Positions 51,395-63,143 of a stretch of 64,000 nucleotides of DNA are shown piece after piece. Under the pieces are notes generated by a model, which saw nothing but the letters and a program-made list of their open reading frames with translations, was not told the origin of the DNA and did no database searches. Source of the DNA: Trema orientale. Lineage: Eukaryota; Streptophyta; Magnoliopsida; Rosales; Cannabaceae. The position numbers were made by a program, and so were the translations under genes. The stretch lies in the NCBI GenBank assembly GCA_002914845.1, contig JXTC01000102.1:410088-474087 (forward strand). Direction: 5' to 3'. Each line of letters starts with the position of its first letter. Within the stretch, counting starts at the first letter, position 1.

Positions 51395-52099
51395 ACAGTT
51401 TTTACCCCTTTGAAATTGGACTATTCTTAGAACCTGGATGGTCCTTGAAATTGGACTATATATTCTTCATGAGAAATTGATCTTCTCTATTGGTACATGC
51501 CATGTGAATGCATTTACCTTGAATATTTTAACTTGTTATGCAAGTAAATGATATTCCTTCCGTTTCATGGGTTGCAATTTACATGTGGGAACAGGATTAA
51601 TTCATATAATATTAATCCATATCTTGCAAATGTAGTAAAGTAATATTTGTTTTCACACTACGTTTGTCTATGGCCAAATAAGCAGAACCTCAGTGTGAGC
51701 TTATTGATTGAAAAAAAAAAAGGGGACTTGAGCAATATTACTCTATGCAACAGGGGATATCCCATATAGATTTATTGGTTTTCTTAATATGAGTTGACAA
51801 GTTGGGATAAACAACTACTGGACTTTGCTTTCGGAGTATACACAGAAAAGACTCAAGAGGGAAGAGAAGATGGGTCGACGGGTCTTGGTTGATTCCCTCA
51901 ACTTGTTATATCTTATTACTCTTTTGGTACTGAATTTAAGCCTTTAATAAATGAATGTTGCATTATATATTCTTGTGTGTGTTACATTTTTAATGAGAGT
52001 GGAACTCTAAGCTCTTGTACTAAATAGGTGTTTTTGGTCATGATAATCATCTTAATTGGTGGGTGCATTTGCTACTTTTTTTTTTTTAAATTTAGTAAG

Positions 52100-52215
52100 C
52101 TTCGGAGAATCCACTAACGGCTTGTTCTTTGCGGCTCTATCTATATCTATGTATATGGCGGGCCTCCAAATGATTACACTGAAAAAAGCAGCTTGGAGGC
52201 CAGCCTGGTTGAGCT
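52100..52215 (+). pseudogene. Relic of GDSL exon 5 (copy E)
   Basis: GCTTCGGAGAATCCACTAAC and GGCTTGTT match the start of exon 5 of the paralogues (FKNPLMACC). After an inserted TCTATCTATATC-type stretch comes TATGGCGGGCCTCCAAATGA, equivalent to YGGPPNDY, and then GCCAGCCTGGTTGAG, equivalent to the GxPGYN region. Both ends are lost. This indicates that at least one further gene once extended the array. Confidence 0.7.
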
Positions 52216-55200
52216 TGAACTTTAACTAGAGCGAGTGAGCATATTATGAAGTTGAAGATGCGCAATAGTACTGGTCTTCAATTCTCGGTAGCTTATTAGA
52301 CTGGCCCTGGCCAAAAAGGAGGGGGTCTCAAAAAGAGTCATTGGCTTTGGGCTTATGGCTATGTAACTCTGTAAGGAAATTAAGTACTAAGGACAGGACC
52401 CCATCCACCTAGCTAGCGACTGGGCTGTTCTGCTTCTTCTGACAATAGTTGTTTTCAAATTCTATTAATATTATGTGCAGCTAGCCATGGAGGACAAGCA
52501 TCGATGCATTAACAGTTACAAAAGTTTAATGTTTCGAGTCGTGACCCGTCTTCTTGCTCAATTCGGACCCTCCTATTATCAAAGTCAAAACATTGAGTCT
52601 TAGATCACTTATGAGTTCAATCAAATCCTATAAAGACTAACATGTTTTTTATGCTTAAATAATTAAAAAAAATTAAAATTAAAAAACACCTTGGGGTTTG
52701 ATAGTATGGTTTGACACCCACAAAGCCATACCATATTGAAGCAATGGGCCTACCACTAATGAAGGGTTAAGATTGAGAGTTATGCGAACTGCCTTTATCG
52801 ACAGGTGGGTTTTGTTTTTACCTCACAATTTTATCAATAATGGATAATCATTAAACTCATTGTGCCAGACAATATCATTCTACTGCAAACCCCGGCCCCA
52901 ATTGATCACTTAAAAAAGAAAATAAAGGAGCAACATATATTAGATTATATATCCCTAAAGAATTTGATTTTTAATTTGTTTACATCTTATGATACCACGG
53001 GAGTAGCGAAAAGAAGGTTGAAAAATTTTAAAGTTGTCAAAATCATGCCAATGAGCTAATTCATGAAAGTAATGAAAACCCCCCATATATTTTAAAGTTT
53101 TGGATTGCTTGGAAAGGTCTAAAGGGAACAAATTTATATCATACTTTTTATCGTGGAGAGTCTATTTTTCATGATCATGTGGATACATAAATTCCAGGCC
53201 AATAATTCAACAAGAAAAACAAAACATAAAAGAAAAGAAAAGTAAAGAAAAGACGGTTCTTCATTGACTAACCAATTGGCAAATTGGTGTGCGTACTGAG
53301 TATAATAATGTGATAAAATACAGCACTCTCTTTACATGTTGTTGGAGTTACATGATTGTTTCCTTTTTTATTCTAATTTCTAAGAGGTTGGACTTGGGCA
53401 TCTTCCCAGCTGAACACCCCACTTGATCGTTAATTATAAATTAAGAAAAATCCATTGGGTTTTTCAAATATTTATTAACACCAATTACTGACCAAATGGG
53501 ACCATGTTTTTATGTACGACTTTTATATCTAGTTCACATATTATAATTTTAAAGCTGCAAAGATCATTGGCAGTTAGCATAATAAAGAGCGAAAATGACG
53601 GTGTAGAGGCCAATATTTAATAGGTATATATGGTGACGACATCATTGAATACTCATAATAAAGTAAGAAACTTACAACATACCCGATGGATCCTTTTTTT
53701 CTTCTTCGATTGTTTGTGGGTGAAGAATCCCTATAGTATTATATTCTCAATAATATCCCATGGGATCCCTCATAAGCAATCAAAAAAATTTCTTCGTAAC
53801 GTTTAATGAATAGTGATCGAGGCCATAGCATGAGGGTTAATTCATTGTGGTGCCATCGATACATCTGAATCTGAAAGTACTAATTAATGGACTTCAGTTT
53901 TATGATCATATACTTTCATATGAATATACTAGAAGTTCAGAAATAATTTAAAAAAAAAAGTGTTAATGGGACAGAAAGTGACGAGAATATATTGATTATC
54001 CTCTGATCATATTCTTAATGAAACCGGTTGTTGAAATGAAAGTGACGAGCATCTTACTTATCTCTTTATCTTTTTCTCTATCTTTCTAAGTTTGGATCTA
54101 TATGTCATCACTGCCGGAATGCTAACAAAGTAATATTAATACCAATTGAGACTAACGGCCTTATTTAGTAATTAGTACTCATAAATATAAGAGTTTTATG
54201 TTGGCTATCATTAATAACAAAATCTAATGGGAAATAATCTAGGCTGCTAATTGATTTTTAATCAAAAGTACGAGTGTTTCGCACTGTACTTATCCCTAAT
54301 TAAATTCCAGTTACATACCATATTAAAAAAAAAAAAAGACAAAAAAATAAAAACAAAAACAAAAGGACAATATAGCAAATGAGGTATTAGTACAGTTGTA
54401 GTTCAAGAACCCAATCGGGTACACGAGGTCAAACTAATTAAAAATCATTCAGGCTAACAGCCACTTAATTTTAAATACACAAGATAATTAATCCTTTCAT
54501 CTCTGGCAGATAACGCTATCCTAGTACAAAAGGACAGAATAAAACCCATTAATTACACAATATATTATTAATAAACATGAGGACATTTAATCTCTGAATT
54601 AATATGAGAATGATGTTTTGTTTGGCGGGAATTAAAAAAATGGGAGTTATATAGATTAATTAACTGGATGCAATTAACCTAAATAAAATTAACTCAAGTC
54701 GGTGCAATCCCTAATTTTCCCAAAGTGTCACCCGCATGCTTTTGAATACGTCCATAAGCACCCCTATTAAATTGCACATTTATTTTATATATTTTTATGT
54801 ATATAATTTTATAATAATATATGAATTATGTAAAAGTTGTGCCAATATATCTTTCGAAAGTAAAGGTATGGAATATTTAATTTGATCTGAAAATAGGATT
54901 AATGATGTTAAAGGTCAACTACAGGTTGTCGACATGGCCATGGCTTGTAAGTAATTTACGAGGTTTACGTAGAGTACTGAATCCAGTGGAACCAAGTCTA
55001 CTGTACACCATACGGCTTCATAGTACGACAAAGGCTATCAAATGTCTGATGAAAAAGTCAATGGCCATCAAGTGGGTCCAGCTAATGTGTGGTGCTGACA
55101 TGGCCGAAGCTATTTGAGGGGGTCCATAGCAGAGAACAAGATTAGCGAGACAGAGTATATCTACCGCCAAAGCGTAATGACAGTGAGGTTCACTTCCATT

Positions 55201-55518
55201 CCCCTTCGGACCCGCAATTCTGTCTGCATCAAATCTGCCTTCCCCTGCTTCACATTATTCATTATTCAATACACATAACTTTATAAGCTTATATATTTAG
55301 AAGCATCACTTCACATTGGCTACCAATAACTTCATTTTCCAACATATTAGCACCACTTGTTTTTGGTCCTTAATTTCCAAAACTTGAATCCTTGATCATG
55401 GCGCGTAGCATTCCTGAGTTTCAACCATAATCAGTTAGGCTCAGGCTCACATGTTTTGATAATTTGAGTCATCTATATGAGTACAATATAACTCATATAT
55501 ATATACATATATATCATT
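52216..55518. other. AT-rich intergenic DNA upstream of BOR
   Basis: No gene recognised. Small frames at 52862-53059 and 54902-55117 have no family features. The final few hundred bp are likely BOR promoter, with TATA-like ATATATATA text around 55495-55512. Confidence 0.5.
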
Positions 55519-55524
55519 ATGTAA
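55519..55524 (+). promoter_or_regulatory. Minimal AUG-UAA upstream ORF in BOR leader (if transcribed)
   Basis: ATGTAA 187 bp upstream of the BOR start codon. AUG-stop elements mediate boron-dependent ribosome stalling and mRNA decay in Arabidopsis NIP5;1 and other boron-responsive transcripts. Whether the transcript begins upstream of this site cannot be told from sequence. A TATA-like region lies only about 10-30 bp before it, which argues for caution. Confidence 0.35.
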
Positions 55525-55549
55525 CTTTATTTGTTTTCCTCATCATAAA

Positions 55550-55597
55550 ATGGCAACTTCACTATTTGCTGCAACTACTCAGGGATGTCATCCATAA
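55550..55597 (+). promoter_or_regulatory. 15-codon upstream ORF in BOR leader
   Basis: ATG at 55550 opens MATSLFAATTQGCHP and stops at 55597, about 108 bp before the BOR start. A second, four-codon uORF (ATG at 55637, stop at 55649-55651) follows. Upstream ORFs in the 5' UTR of Arabidopsis BOR1 contribute to boron-dependent translation, so these are plausible regulators. No transcript evidence. Confidence 0.4.
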
Positions 55598-55705
55598 TTA
55601 AGATTGTGGAAGCTATATTCTTATAAACTACTTTTTATGTTCCTTTCTTAGAGGCCAATATATTGAAGAAAGGAACATACATAGAATTCACAAGCAGAGA
55701 AAACC

Positions 55706-58700
55706 ATGGAAGAGACATTCGTACCGCTTCGCGGTATCAAGAATGATCTTAGAGGGAGATTGATGTGCTACAAGCAAGACTGGACTGGTGGCATTAAAGC
55801 AGGCTTCAGGTAAACACATGAATATTTATGAAGTAAGTCAGAAGTAATATTACTACTTGTTTCTATGTTTATGACAACCTTTTTCGTGTGTATCAATTTG
55901 TTATGCAGGATTTTGGCTCCCACCACTTACATATTCTTCGCTTCTGCAATCCCAGTCATTTCATTTGGCGAACAACTGGAGAGAAATACTGGTATTGGAC
56001 TGCACCAGCTTTGGAAAAACTAAAAGCTACCCTTTAGATCTGTTTTAGAATATTCTACTTTAACTTAAAAGGAATGAATTTTGATAACTCTATATATATA
56101 TATATAAAGGCTGTACCTTTTTAAGCGTTTTTATCTTTTTTTTTTATCTTTTTTTTTTGGTTGCCATAGTATAGTGATTTTCTTTACTTTACAAAACAGA
56201 AAGTAATAAATCTAAAAGAGAAAGAACTAGTTTAATTGGAATATTTTTGAGGTGAACTATGAATGAATTAAGTGAATTAATTGGGTTTGTTGCAGATGGA
56301 GTTTTGACAGCCGTTCAAACCTTGGCATCGACAGCGATATGCGGGATTATACATTCAATTATTGGAGGTCAACCTTTGCTGATTTTGGGAGTGGCAGAGC
56401 CTACTGTGATCATGTATACATTCATGTTCAATTTTGCTAAAGAAAGGCCAGACCTAGGCCCGAAGCTGTTTTTAGCCTGGACTGGATGGTGAGCATAGCA
56501 TTATTAATTTTCTTCTAAGTATCTTTTTTCTCCTCCTCTCTTCTTCTTCTTCTTCTTCTTCTTCATGTTTTTTAATGTTTCCTTGTTTTAGGGGAGAGAA
56601 AAAAAATTAACAATTTTTTCCGTTGGAATTGTCTTGACTTCAGAGAGAGCTTTTTATATGTTTAATAATTATTTTACTATTGTAGGGTATGTGTGTGGAC
56701 GGCATTCCTGCTATTCTTGCTGGCTATATTGGGAGCTTGTTCCATCATCAATAGGTTCACCCGTGTCGCTGGAGAATTGTTTGGTCTCCTTATAGCCATG
56801 CTCTTTATGCAACAAGCTATTAAAGTAAGAAGTCAATTCGAAAACTTAGCTCTAATTGTATAATGCGAACCTTAATTCCTGTTCAATGCTGGTATATTCT
56901 CATGATGAAGTACTTATAAAGACAATCAATTAATATTTCATTTTTACTTTTGGTGTTTAGGGAATTGTGGATGAGTTCCGCATACCGCAACGAGAAAATC
57001 CAAAGTTAACAGAGTTTATACCTTCATGGAGGTTTGCAAACGGCATGTTTGCTTTGGTTCTCTCATTTGGTCTTCTGCTCACTGCACTAAGAAGTCGAAA
57101 AGCAAGGTCATGGCGATATGGCTCTGGTATGAACTCCAAAATACAGGCCTCTTCTCTACATTAAATTGCCTTGCAAATCATGAGATTTCTTTTTTTTTTT
57201 CTTTCATTAAATTAAGCTGGTTGTGTTTTTGGACAGGTTGGCTTCGGAGCCTGATAGCAGACTACGGTGTGCCACTTATGGTTCTAGTGTGGACTGCTAT
57301 ATCATACATACCATCCAGCAGTGTCCCAAAAGGGATCCCCAGGAGGCTCTTTAGCCCTAATCCATGGTCACCCGGCGCATATGAGAATTGGACTGTGGTT
57401 AAGGCATGTTGACTTGACCTCTTGTTCTTGGCCAATTTCCTCTGTTTTTTTCTGGAGTGTTTATAAAAGGTACTGACGGTTAATTTCAATCCAACTTGAC
57501 AGGATATGCTTAATGTTCCAGTCCTCTACATCATTGGAGCATTCGTTCCGGCAACGATGATTGCAGTTTTGTACTACTTTGATCATAGCGTAGCATCCCA
57601 ACTTGCTCAGCAGAAAGAGTTCAATTTGAGAAAACCTTCATCTTACCATTATGACTTGCTGCTTTTAGGCTTTTTGGTACACAAACGAAGACCAAAACTC
57701 CTCTCTTAATACAACTCAATATCTTTTCTACGTCAGTTGTTACAGATAGTATTTTACTTTATTGATGACAGACATTAATGTGTGGTCTTATCGGAGTTCC
57801 TCCATCAAACGGTGTCATCCCACAGTCCCCAATGCATACCAAGAGTTTGGCTACTCTCAAACACCAGGTACTCCTAAAGTTAAAATTCAGAACTAGATTC
57901 TTCCCTTCGTTTTTTCTTTTGATTACATATCTTTCTGGTTCTAAGAGTGACCATCTTTTTTTCCATTTTTTTGGGCAGTTGCTTCGGAACCGGCTTGTTT
58001 CTACAGCACGAAAAAGTATGGGAAAAAATGCTAGCTTGGGACAGCTTTATGGGAATATGCAAGAAGCTTATCAACAAATGCAGACTCCTCTGATTTATCA
58101 AGAGCCCTCATCTCGGGTACACTAGCAAATTATGCTTGCTCTAGTACTTTCCCTTTTTGCTTTTTTTGCTAAATCAGGATTCATTTTCTAAGGTCATACT
58201 TGTATAATGATCAGGGACTGAACGAACTAAAAGAATCGACTATTCAAGCGGCTTCAAGCATGGGAAACATTGACGCCCCAGTAGACGAGACGATTTTCGA
58301 TGTAGAGAAGGAGATCGATGATCTTTTGCCAGTTGAAGTGAAAGAACAGCGTGTGAGTAACTTGCTCCAGGCTACAATGGTGGGAGGTTGTGTTGCAGCC
58401 ATGCCTTTCCTCAAGATGATCCCAACCTCAGTCCTTTGGGGCTACTTTGCTTTCATGGCCATTGAAAGCTTGCCCGGTAACCAGTTCTGGGAAAGGATCT
58501 TACTACTTTTCACCGCTCCAAGCAGAAGATTCAAGTAATTAAAATTGCCCTTTTTCCCTTACTTTCTGATTAATAAGTTTTGAGTTAAGATAATTATCAT
58601 AAATAATTAAGCTACCCTCCTGCAGAGTCCTTGAGGACTACCACGCCACTTTCGTCGAAACGGTGCCGTTCAAGACGATTGCAATGTTTACAATCTTCCA

Positions 58701-59316
58701 AACGGTGTATTTGCTGATATGCTTCGGACTCACTTGGGTTCCAATAGCTGGGGTTATGTTCCCATTGATGATCATGCTTTTGGTTCCGGTAAGACAGTAC
58801 TGCCTGCCCAAGTTCTTCAAAGGGATTCATCTTCAGGACCTGGATGCAGCCGAGTACGAAGAGGCACCAGCTTTGCCTTTCAACCTCGCTACGGTACATA
58901 AACTGGCCTAGTTGTGATCATATTCTCTACGTAACTTTCTTTTTTAATACTTATAATTTATAAGTTAGATATGACTAAGTAGTAATATATGAACTCATCG
59001 ATCGAAACAGGAGGCAGAGATTGGTACGGGTGCTTCGTACGCAGGGGACGGTGAGATTTTAGACGAAGTTATGACTAGAAGCCGCGGCGAGTTCAAGCAC
59101 ACGAGCAGCCCTAAGCTCTCGAGCTCGACGTCGACGCCAGCCAACGCGCCGAACGCGTTCGAGAGCCCCCGTCAGTCCTACAGTCCTCGCTTAAGCGAGA
59201 TAAGAGGAGAGCCAAGCCCACGCGCAGGGGGACGAGGGCCTCTGAGTCCAAGGCCATCTAATCTCGGCAAGAGTCCTCTAAGCAGTAGTACCACGCCGAA
59301 GCAGCAACCCAGTTAG
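55706..59316 (+). CDS. BOR1: BOR-type boron exporter, 717 aa
   Basis: Plasma-membrane borate exporter of the SLC4-like anion-exchanger family, used for xylem loading or boron-toxicity tolerance. Twelve exons: 55706-55809, 55909-55991, 56296-56488, 56686-56824, 56961-57126, 57237-57403, 57503-57676, 57772-57867, 57979-58116, 58215-58534, 58626-58893 and 59011-59316, totalling 2154 nt in phase. It begins [19 protein letters not shown]. Multiple membrane segments are visible from [20 protein letters not shown] to [19 protein letters not shown]. Intron 6 has a GC donor (AAG/GCATGT). In the cytosolic loop Tyr398 (YGNM) and Tyr405 (YQQM) match known AtBOR1 endocytosis motifs, but residue 373 is His. 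Lys589 and Lys592 lie close to the AtBOR1 ubiquitination site Lys590. The final 100 residues are a Ser/Pro-rich cytosolic tail. Assignment to BOR1 rather than BOR2/3 is by similarity from memory. Confidence 0.93.
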
Positions 59317-59595
59317 TTAAGAGGTTTTAGCTAGTTAATGTGGAGCTAAAGCATGCAGCTTGCATTATCGATCGTCATTTCACTTTCGTGCTTTGTTTGA
59401 CTTTGTTGTAAAAAAAAAAAAAAAGTCCTTTTGTTTGTAACAAATTTTAATGGTGTTACGTATGAATCTGTTACTTGTTCTAAGATGAGAGTATTATTTT
59501 CCATATAATTAAATCGTAATGGTTAATAGTGTACATATGGATTGGTGATCATGTGTACATGCTTGTCAAATTGGGTTGCCATAAGATCATGACAT
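59317..59595. other. BOR 3' flank
   Basis: 3' UTR and downstream AT-rich DNA with a 14-bp A run near 59410. The target-site duplication of the Mutator-like element begins at 59596. Confidence 0.5.
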
Positions 59596-59605
59596 GCGCG
59601 GAGTG

Positions 59606-60471
59606 GGATCAAGATCTCCTGTCCAAAATTGCTATCCCAATTTGTGTCCATCCACTTATGTAATGACACCTCATTTAAAATGTTTAAAAGGATTTAACAT
59701 TGGTTTTTCCGTCTAATCCGTTTGTTCCATTTCCTTTTTTTTTCGGTACCATTACTATCGTGTCTTGGACCCATAGTCTATAATAAACCCATATTCTAAA
59801 CTCTCGTCTGCACTCCAGTATCCTTAGACTCGCTCACACTAGAAGAAAATTAGATGGGTTAGTCTTCGTCTTCCTCCTCACCCACCTACACCTACTCGAT
59901 CTCTCCAAAAGTTCTTCTCCGTCGCCCTTCTCACCTATCACTCACCATATGACTGGTTCTTTTTGGCTATTCCAAATTCACCTCGTTGGTAAGACATTCT
60001 TTGTGGACATCAAGATAGTTCACCCAGGTTTACCTTTTGAATTACCTTTGCTGATTTAATAATATATTCCTAGCGTATCGATTTTTTCTTTCTTTTACTA
60101 TTTTATTAATAAAGGTCATTAAAAAAATAGCTGATTTTTGTGTGTTAATTGATTATCGAAATTGACCTCTCTGGTATTGATTTTTATTGGATCTACTATG
60201 AGTTTTATGAATATATATATATTTAATTTATTTTTTCTATCTTTGAGTTTAAATCCAAGGACTAATTACCAAACCAGTAACAGTAGAAATATCTTATCTT
60301 TGTTTTCTTATTAAAACAACAGTAGAAAAATTTTTAGAAGGATAAAAGAAATAAACGGAGTCAATAAAAAACTTATCGTTAAATATCCGCTTAACTATTT
60401 TAATTGAGGTGTCGTTATATTATTGAGTGGACACAAATTGAGACAGAAATTTTGGACAGAGGATCTTGATC
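59606..60471. mobile_element. Mutator-like non-autonomous element, 866 bp, with 10-bp target-site duplication
   Basis: Left end GGATCAAGATCTCCTGTCC and right end GGACAGAGGATCTTGATCC are inverted. The similarity continues inward for about 120 bp (CCAATTTGTGTCCA and TAATGACACCTCA against their complements). The perfect direct repeat GCGCGGAGTG flanks the element at 59596-59605 and 60472-60481. Long terminal inverted repeats with a 9-11-bp duplication are characteristic of Mutator-like elements. No transposase. The interior (about 59760-60000) is C-rich and distinct from the flanks, which could be captured host DNA. The perfect duplication points to a fairly recent insertion, although the arms themselves differ at many bases. 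Confidence 0.87.
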
Positions 60472-60481
60472 CGCGCGGAGT

Positions 60482-62974
60482 GACACGTTAGTATTTTATT
60501 TAAGTCAATTACTTTCAAGATCATTTTTTTTATTTAAAAAAGGCTTCTTTGTACGACATACGCGCTTATAATGCAATATTCTACTTGTAACGATCAATAG
60601 AATATGTAAGATTTACTTTGCGCGATAACTTATTAATGATGATCACCTCATTAAATCAAAATATGAAAATAATGCGTTGTCAATTGTCATACTACGAAAT
60701 GTCGGCAAATCTCGTCTTCTCTCTTTACCTGCTTTTCTATCTAAAAGACAAAAAAGCTTCACATCCACTCTCACAAATCTCCGGCCTCCCCTCCTCTCAT
60801 TCACTACAACTCCTCTCAATATTCCTCTACCCTTTTTCTCCTCCTCCTTTATGTCTCTCCTTGACCTTTTTTCGCAGGATGTGATATTTTTTCAGTTTAA
60901 TATTAGTTTCGTAATAAGTTTAGATCTAGATCTAAGTTGTAGTACCATTTTTTATGTGAATTTTCAAATTCGTTTACCAAATCTTGAATACGAGATTTTC
61001 TTATTTTGTTTAGATCTATTAGGCGGATGAGTTATTTTTCTTTTTAACGGGCACATGGATCTCAATTAGTGTTAGTATACCCCTTCAAGAATACAGTCCA
61101 AGAGCAGGTGTTGAAGGCAATAGTTTACTGGTGACCATTATTATTTTCTTCTCTTGGAGAATTTTAGTAACCCACAAATTTTGTTATTATTGTGTATGTG
61201 ATTCACTTTTTGTCTCTTTTCTTTGAAAATTTTGAAATTGTAATCTGTATGTATTGTGATTGAAAGTTTTTTACTTCAAGTAATAATATTTTTTTTAAGG
61301 AATCTGTTTTTATTATTAAAAAAAAAAACGTCATTGCCAATTTGCCACGGACTATTGGACCTAACCTTATAAATAGGAAGGTTCAGGCTTCAAGTCCTCG
61401 TTGGTTTACCCACAGTTCATTTTCATATTAAGAAATATGGATATTTTCATTTTTGGCAAAAAAGTGAATGAATAAAAATATTCTCATTCAATACGGTTTT
61501 AACGCCTCAACAATATTTAAGTCGGAGCAACTGAAAAATATGTAAAAATATAAAGAGTAGTTATTACATTTTAGTTGGAGCATTGTGAAAATTTTCCAAA
61601 ATACTTGCTTACTTTTATATGTTATTTATATATACTTTAAGAGAGAGAGAGAGAGAGAGAGAGAATAAGGGATTAGTGCCTATGTCCCCACTCCACTGCA
61701 CGTGGATCAGTCACTGCAGTAACGTATGCTACATTTTGAGTTGTTTTATTATATATACATATAGATGGTTAGTTTGTGGTTTACAGTGCTTCTCTTTTAG
61801 TATATCTAGGTATTTTATCAAAGACAATTAGTGCATGAAACATGGTTGCAATAGACAAAAGGGATATCGGAAACTGGCACAAAAAGCACTAAGAAGTAAG
61901 TACCCTAGTAATTATATGACTATAAAGTTTGGTCTTGTTCGTGTCATTTCATCATCGATCTGTATATATGAGATTAATTCAGACATAAGAAGATCAAATA
62001 CTGAAGTTGGCGTATGTAAAAGTGAAACAGAATTAAAGGGGGGTTTGGTAATGTCGTGGGAGAAAACCGAAAAGCAGTAAATGTACTAGTGTCCAAACCA
62101 AAAAAAAAAAAAAGAAAAGAACAAAAGTTGCAAAAAAAAAAAAAAAAGCGATCATTAAAGTGAATCGAGGGAGAGAAAAGTGGTATTTCTTTCATACAAT
62201 TGACGACGTGGGTCCTAATAAGTGGGGTTCATTCATATGTCGCTCATAGAAAACTTGGTCGTGTCCTCTTTCCAAGTTTCTAATGATTTAAGGATCTTTG
62301 TCTTTCTTTATAATTCAATGGACAACTCCAAATATAATTGCTCATAAAGCAAAAGCTGCTTTACACTGCCCATCACAATTCACACACCAGAATCTGATGT
62401 TTCAAGATAAGATGTGACACATTCGTTGACCACATTTACTGCTTTAGGCTAATGAAGTTGTTACTACTTTATTTCCAGCTGTTGCATGCTCGTATGCCAA
62501 ATCATGCAGTTTGCTCCCTGTTATACTACGTAAGAATTGGTATTTCTACAAGAGAGAGAAAAAAGACACACAAAACCAAAATCATTTTTATAATATAAAA
62601 CACATGTTGACAAATTAAAAAATAATTCACTAATGTGGTATTAATATTATATGGATAATTAGTGTTTAACCATCAATTGCCCACCTAATAAGCAATATCA
62701 TTAAACTTGGAAATTTAGAAACAAAGCATTATGATTAAGAGAATGAATGTATACATTTCTAATATATACAGGAACCAAAATAGAATTGATGGCATTCAGT
62801 CCCTATTTTAATCCTTAGCCTAATATAGATGAACGTTTAGGACTGCCTTTCTTTAAGTTTGCTTGATTGTTGATGTAGTTGCTTTCGTCTTCTTTCAATA
62901 ATATGTTTTTCACCCCTCTGGAGGCGCATATTCATTAAAAATAAAACAATAAAATAATAATAATAATAATAATA
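60482..62974. other. AT-rich intergenic DNA
   Basis: Contains a GA microsatellite at about 61640-61665. Small open frames (for example 60618-60884, 60677-61030 and 61835-62080) have no domain or conserved look. Nothing else recognised. Confidence 0.5.
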
Positions 62975-63143
62975 GGGCGCGTCTACAGTAGGAGCGTCCT
63001 GCGTAGGGCCATGTCTATACACCGTTTGATGGGAATCTGTGTATAAACAGATTCCCCACAGATACCCGTTATTCCCCACAGATTCTCATCAAACGGTGTA
63101 TAAAGAGTGGCCCTACGTAGGGACGCCCTACTGTAGCCCTCCC
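62975..63143. mobile_element. MITE copy 2 (169 bp)
   Basis: Same family as 24963-25122: starts GGGCGCGTCTACAGTAGG and ends CTACTGTAGCCCTCCC. The inner arms are GGCCATGTCTATACACCGTT and AACGGTGTATAAAGAGTGGC. It sits in an (AAT)n tract with TAATAATA on both sides, so the target-site duplication is at least 8 bp but ambiguous within the microsatellite. Its arms match each other better than those of copy 1, so it may be younger. The transcript would fold into a long hairpin. Confidence 0.88.

Noticed and set aside
53000-55100. Additional GDSL copies between the relic and BOR
   Set aside because: I looked for GDSN, GQND and DGVHYTE codons and found none.
54902-55117. 71-codon frame upstream of BOR
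   Set aside because: No domain, and its position is more consistent with promoter DNA.
62975-63143. miRNA precursor hairpin
   Set aside because: The fold comes from MITE terminal repeats with target-site duplications, and a second copy exists. It does not show a single-locus miRNA precursor pattern.
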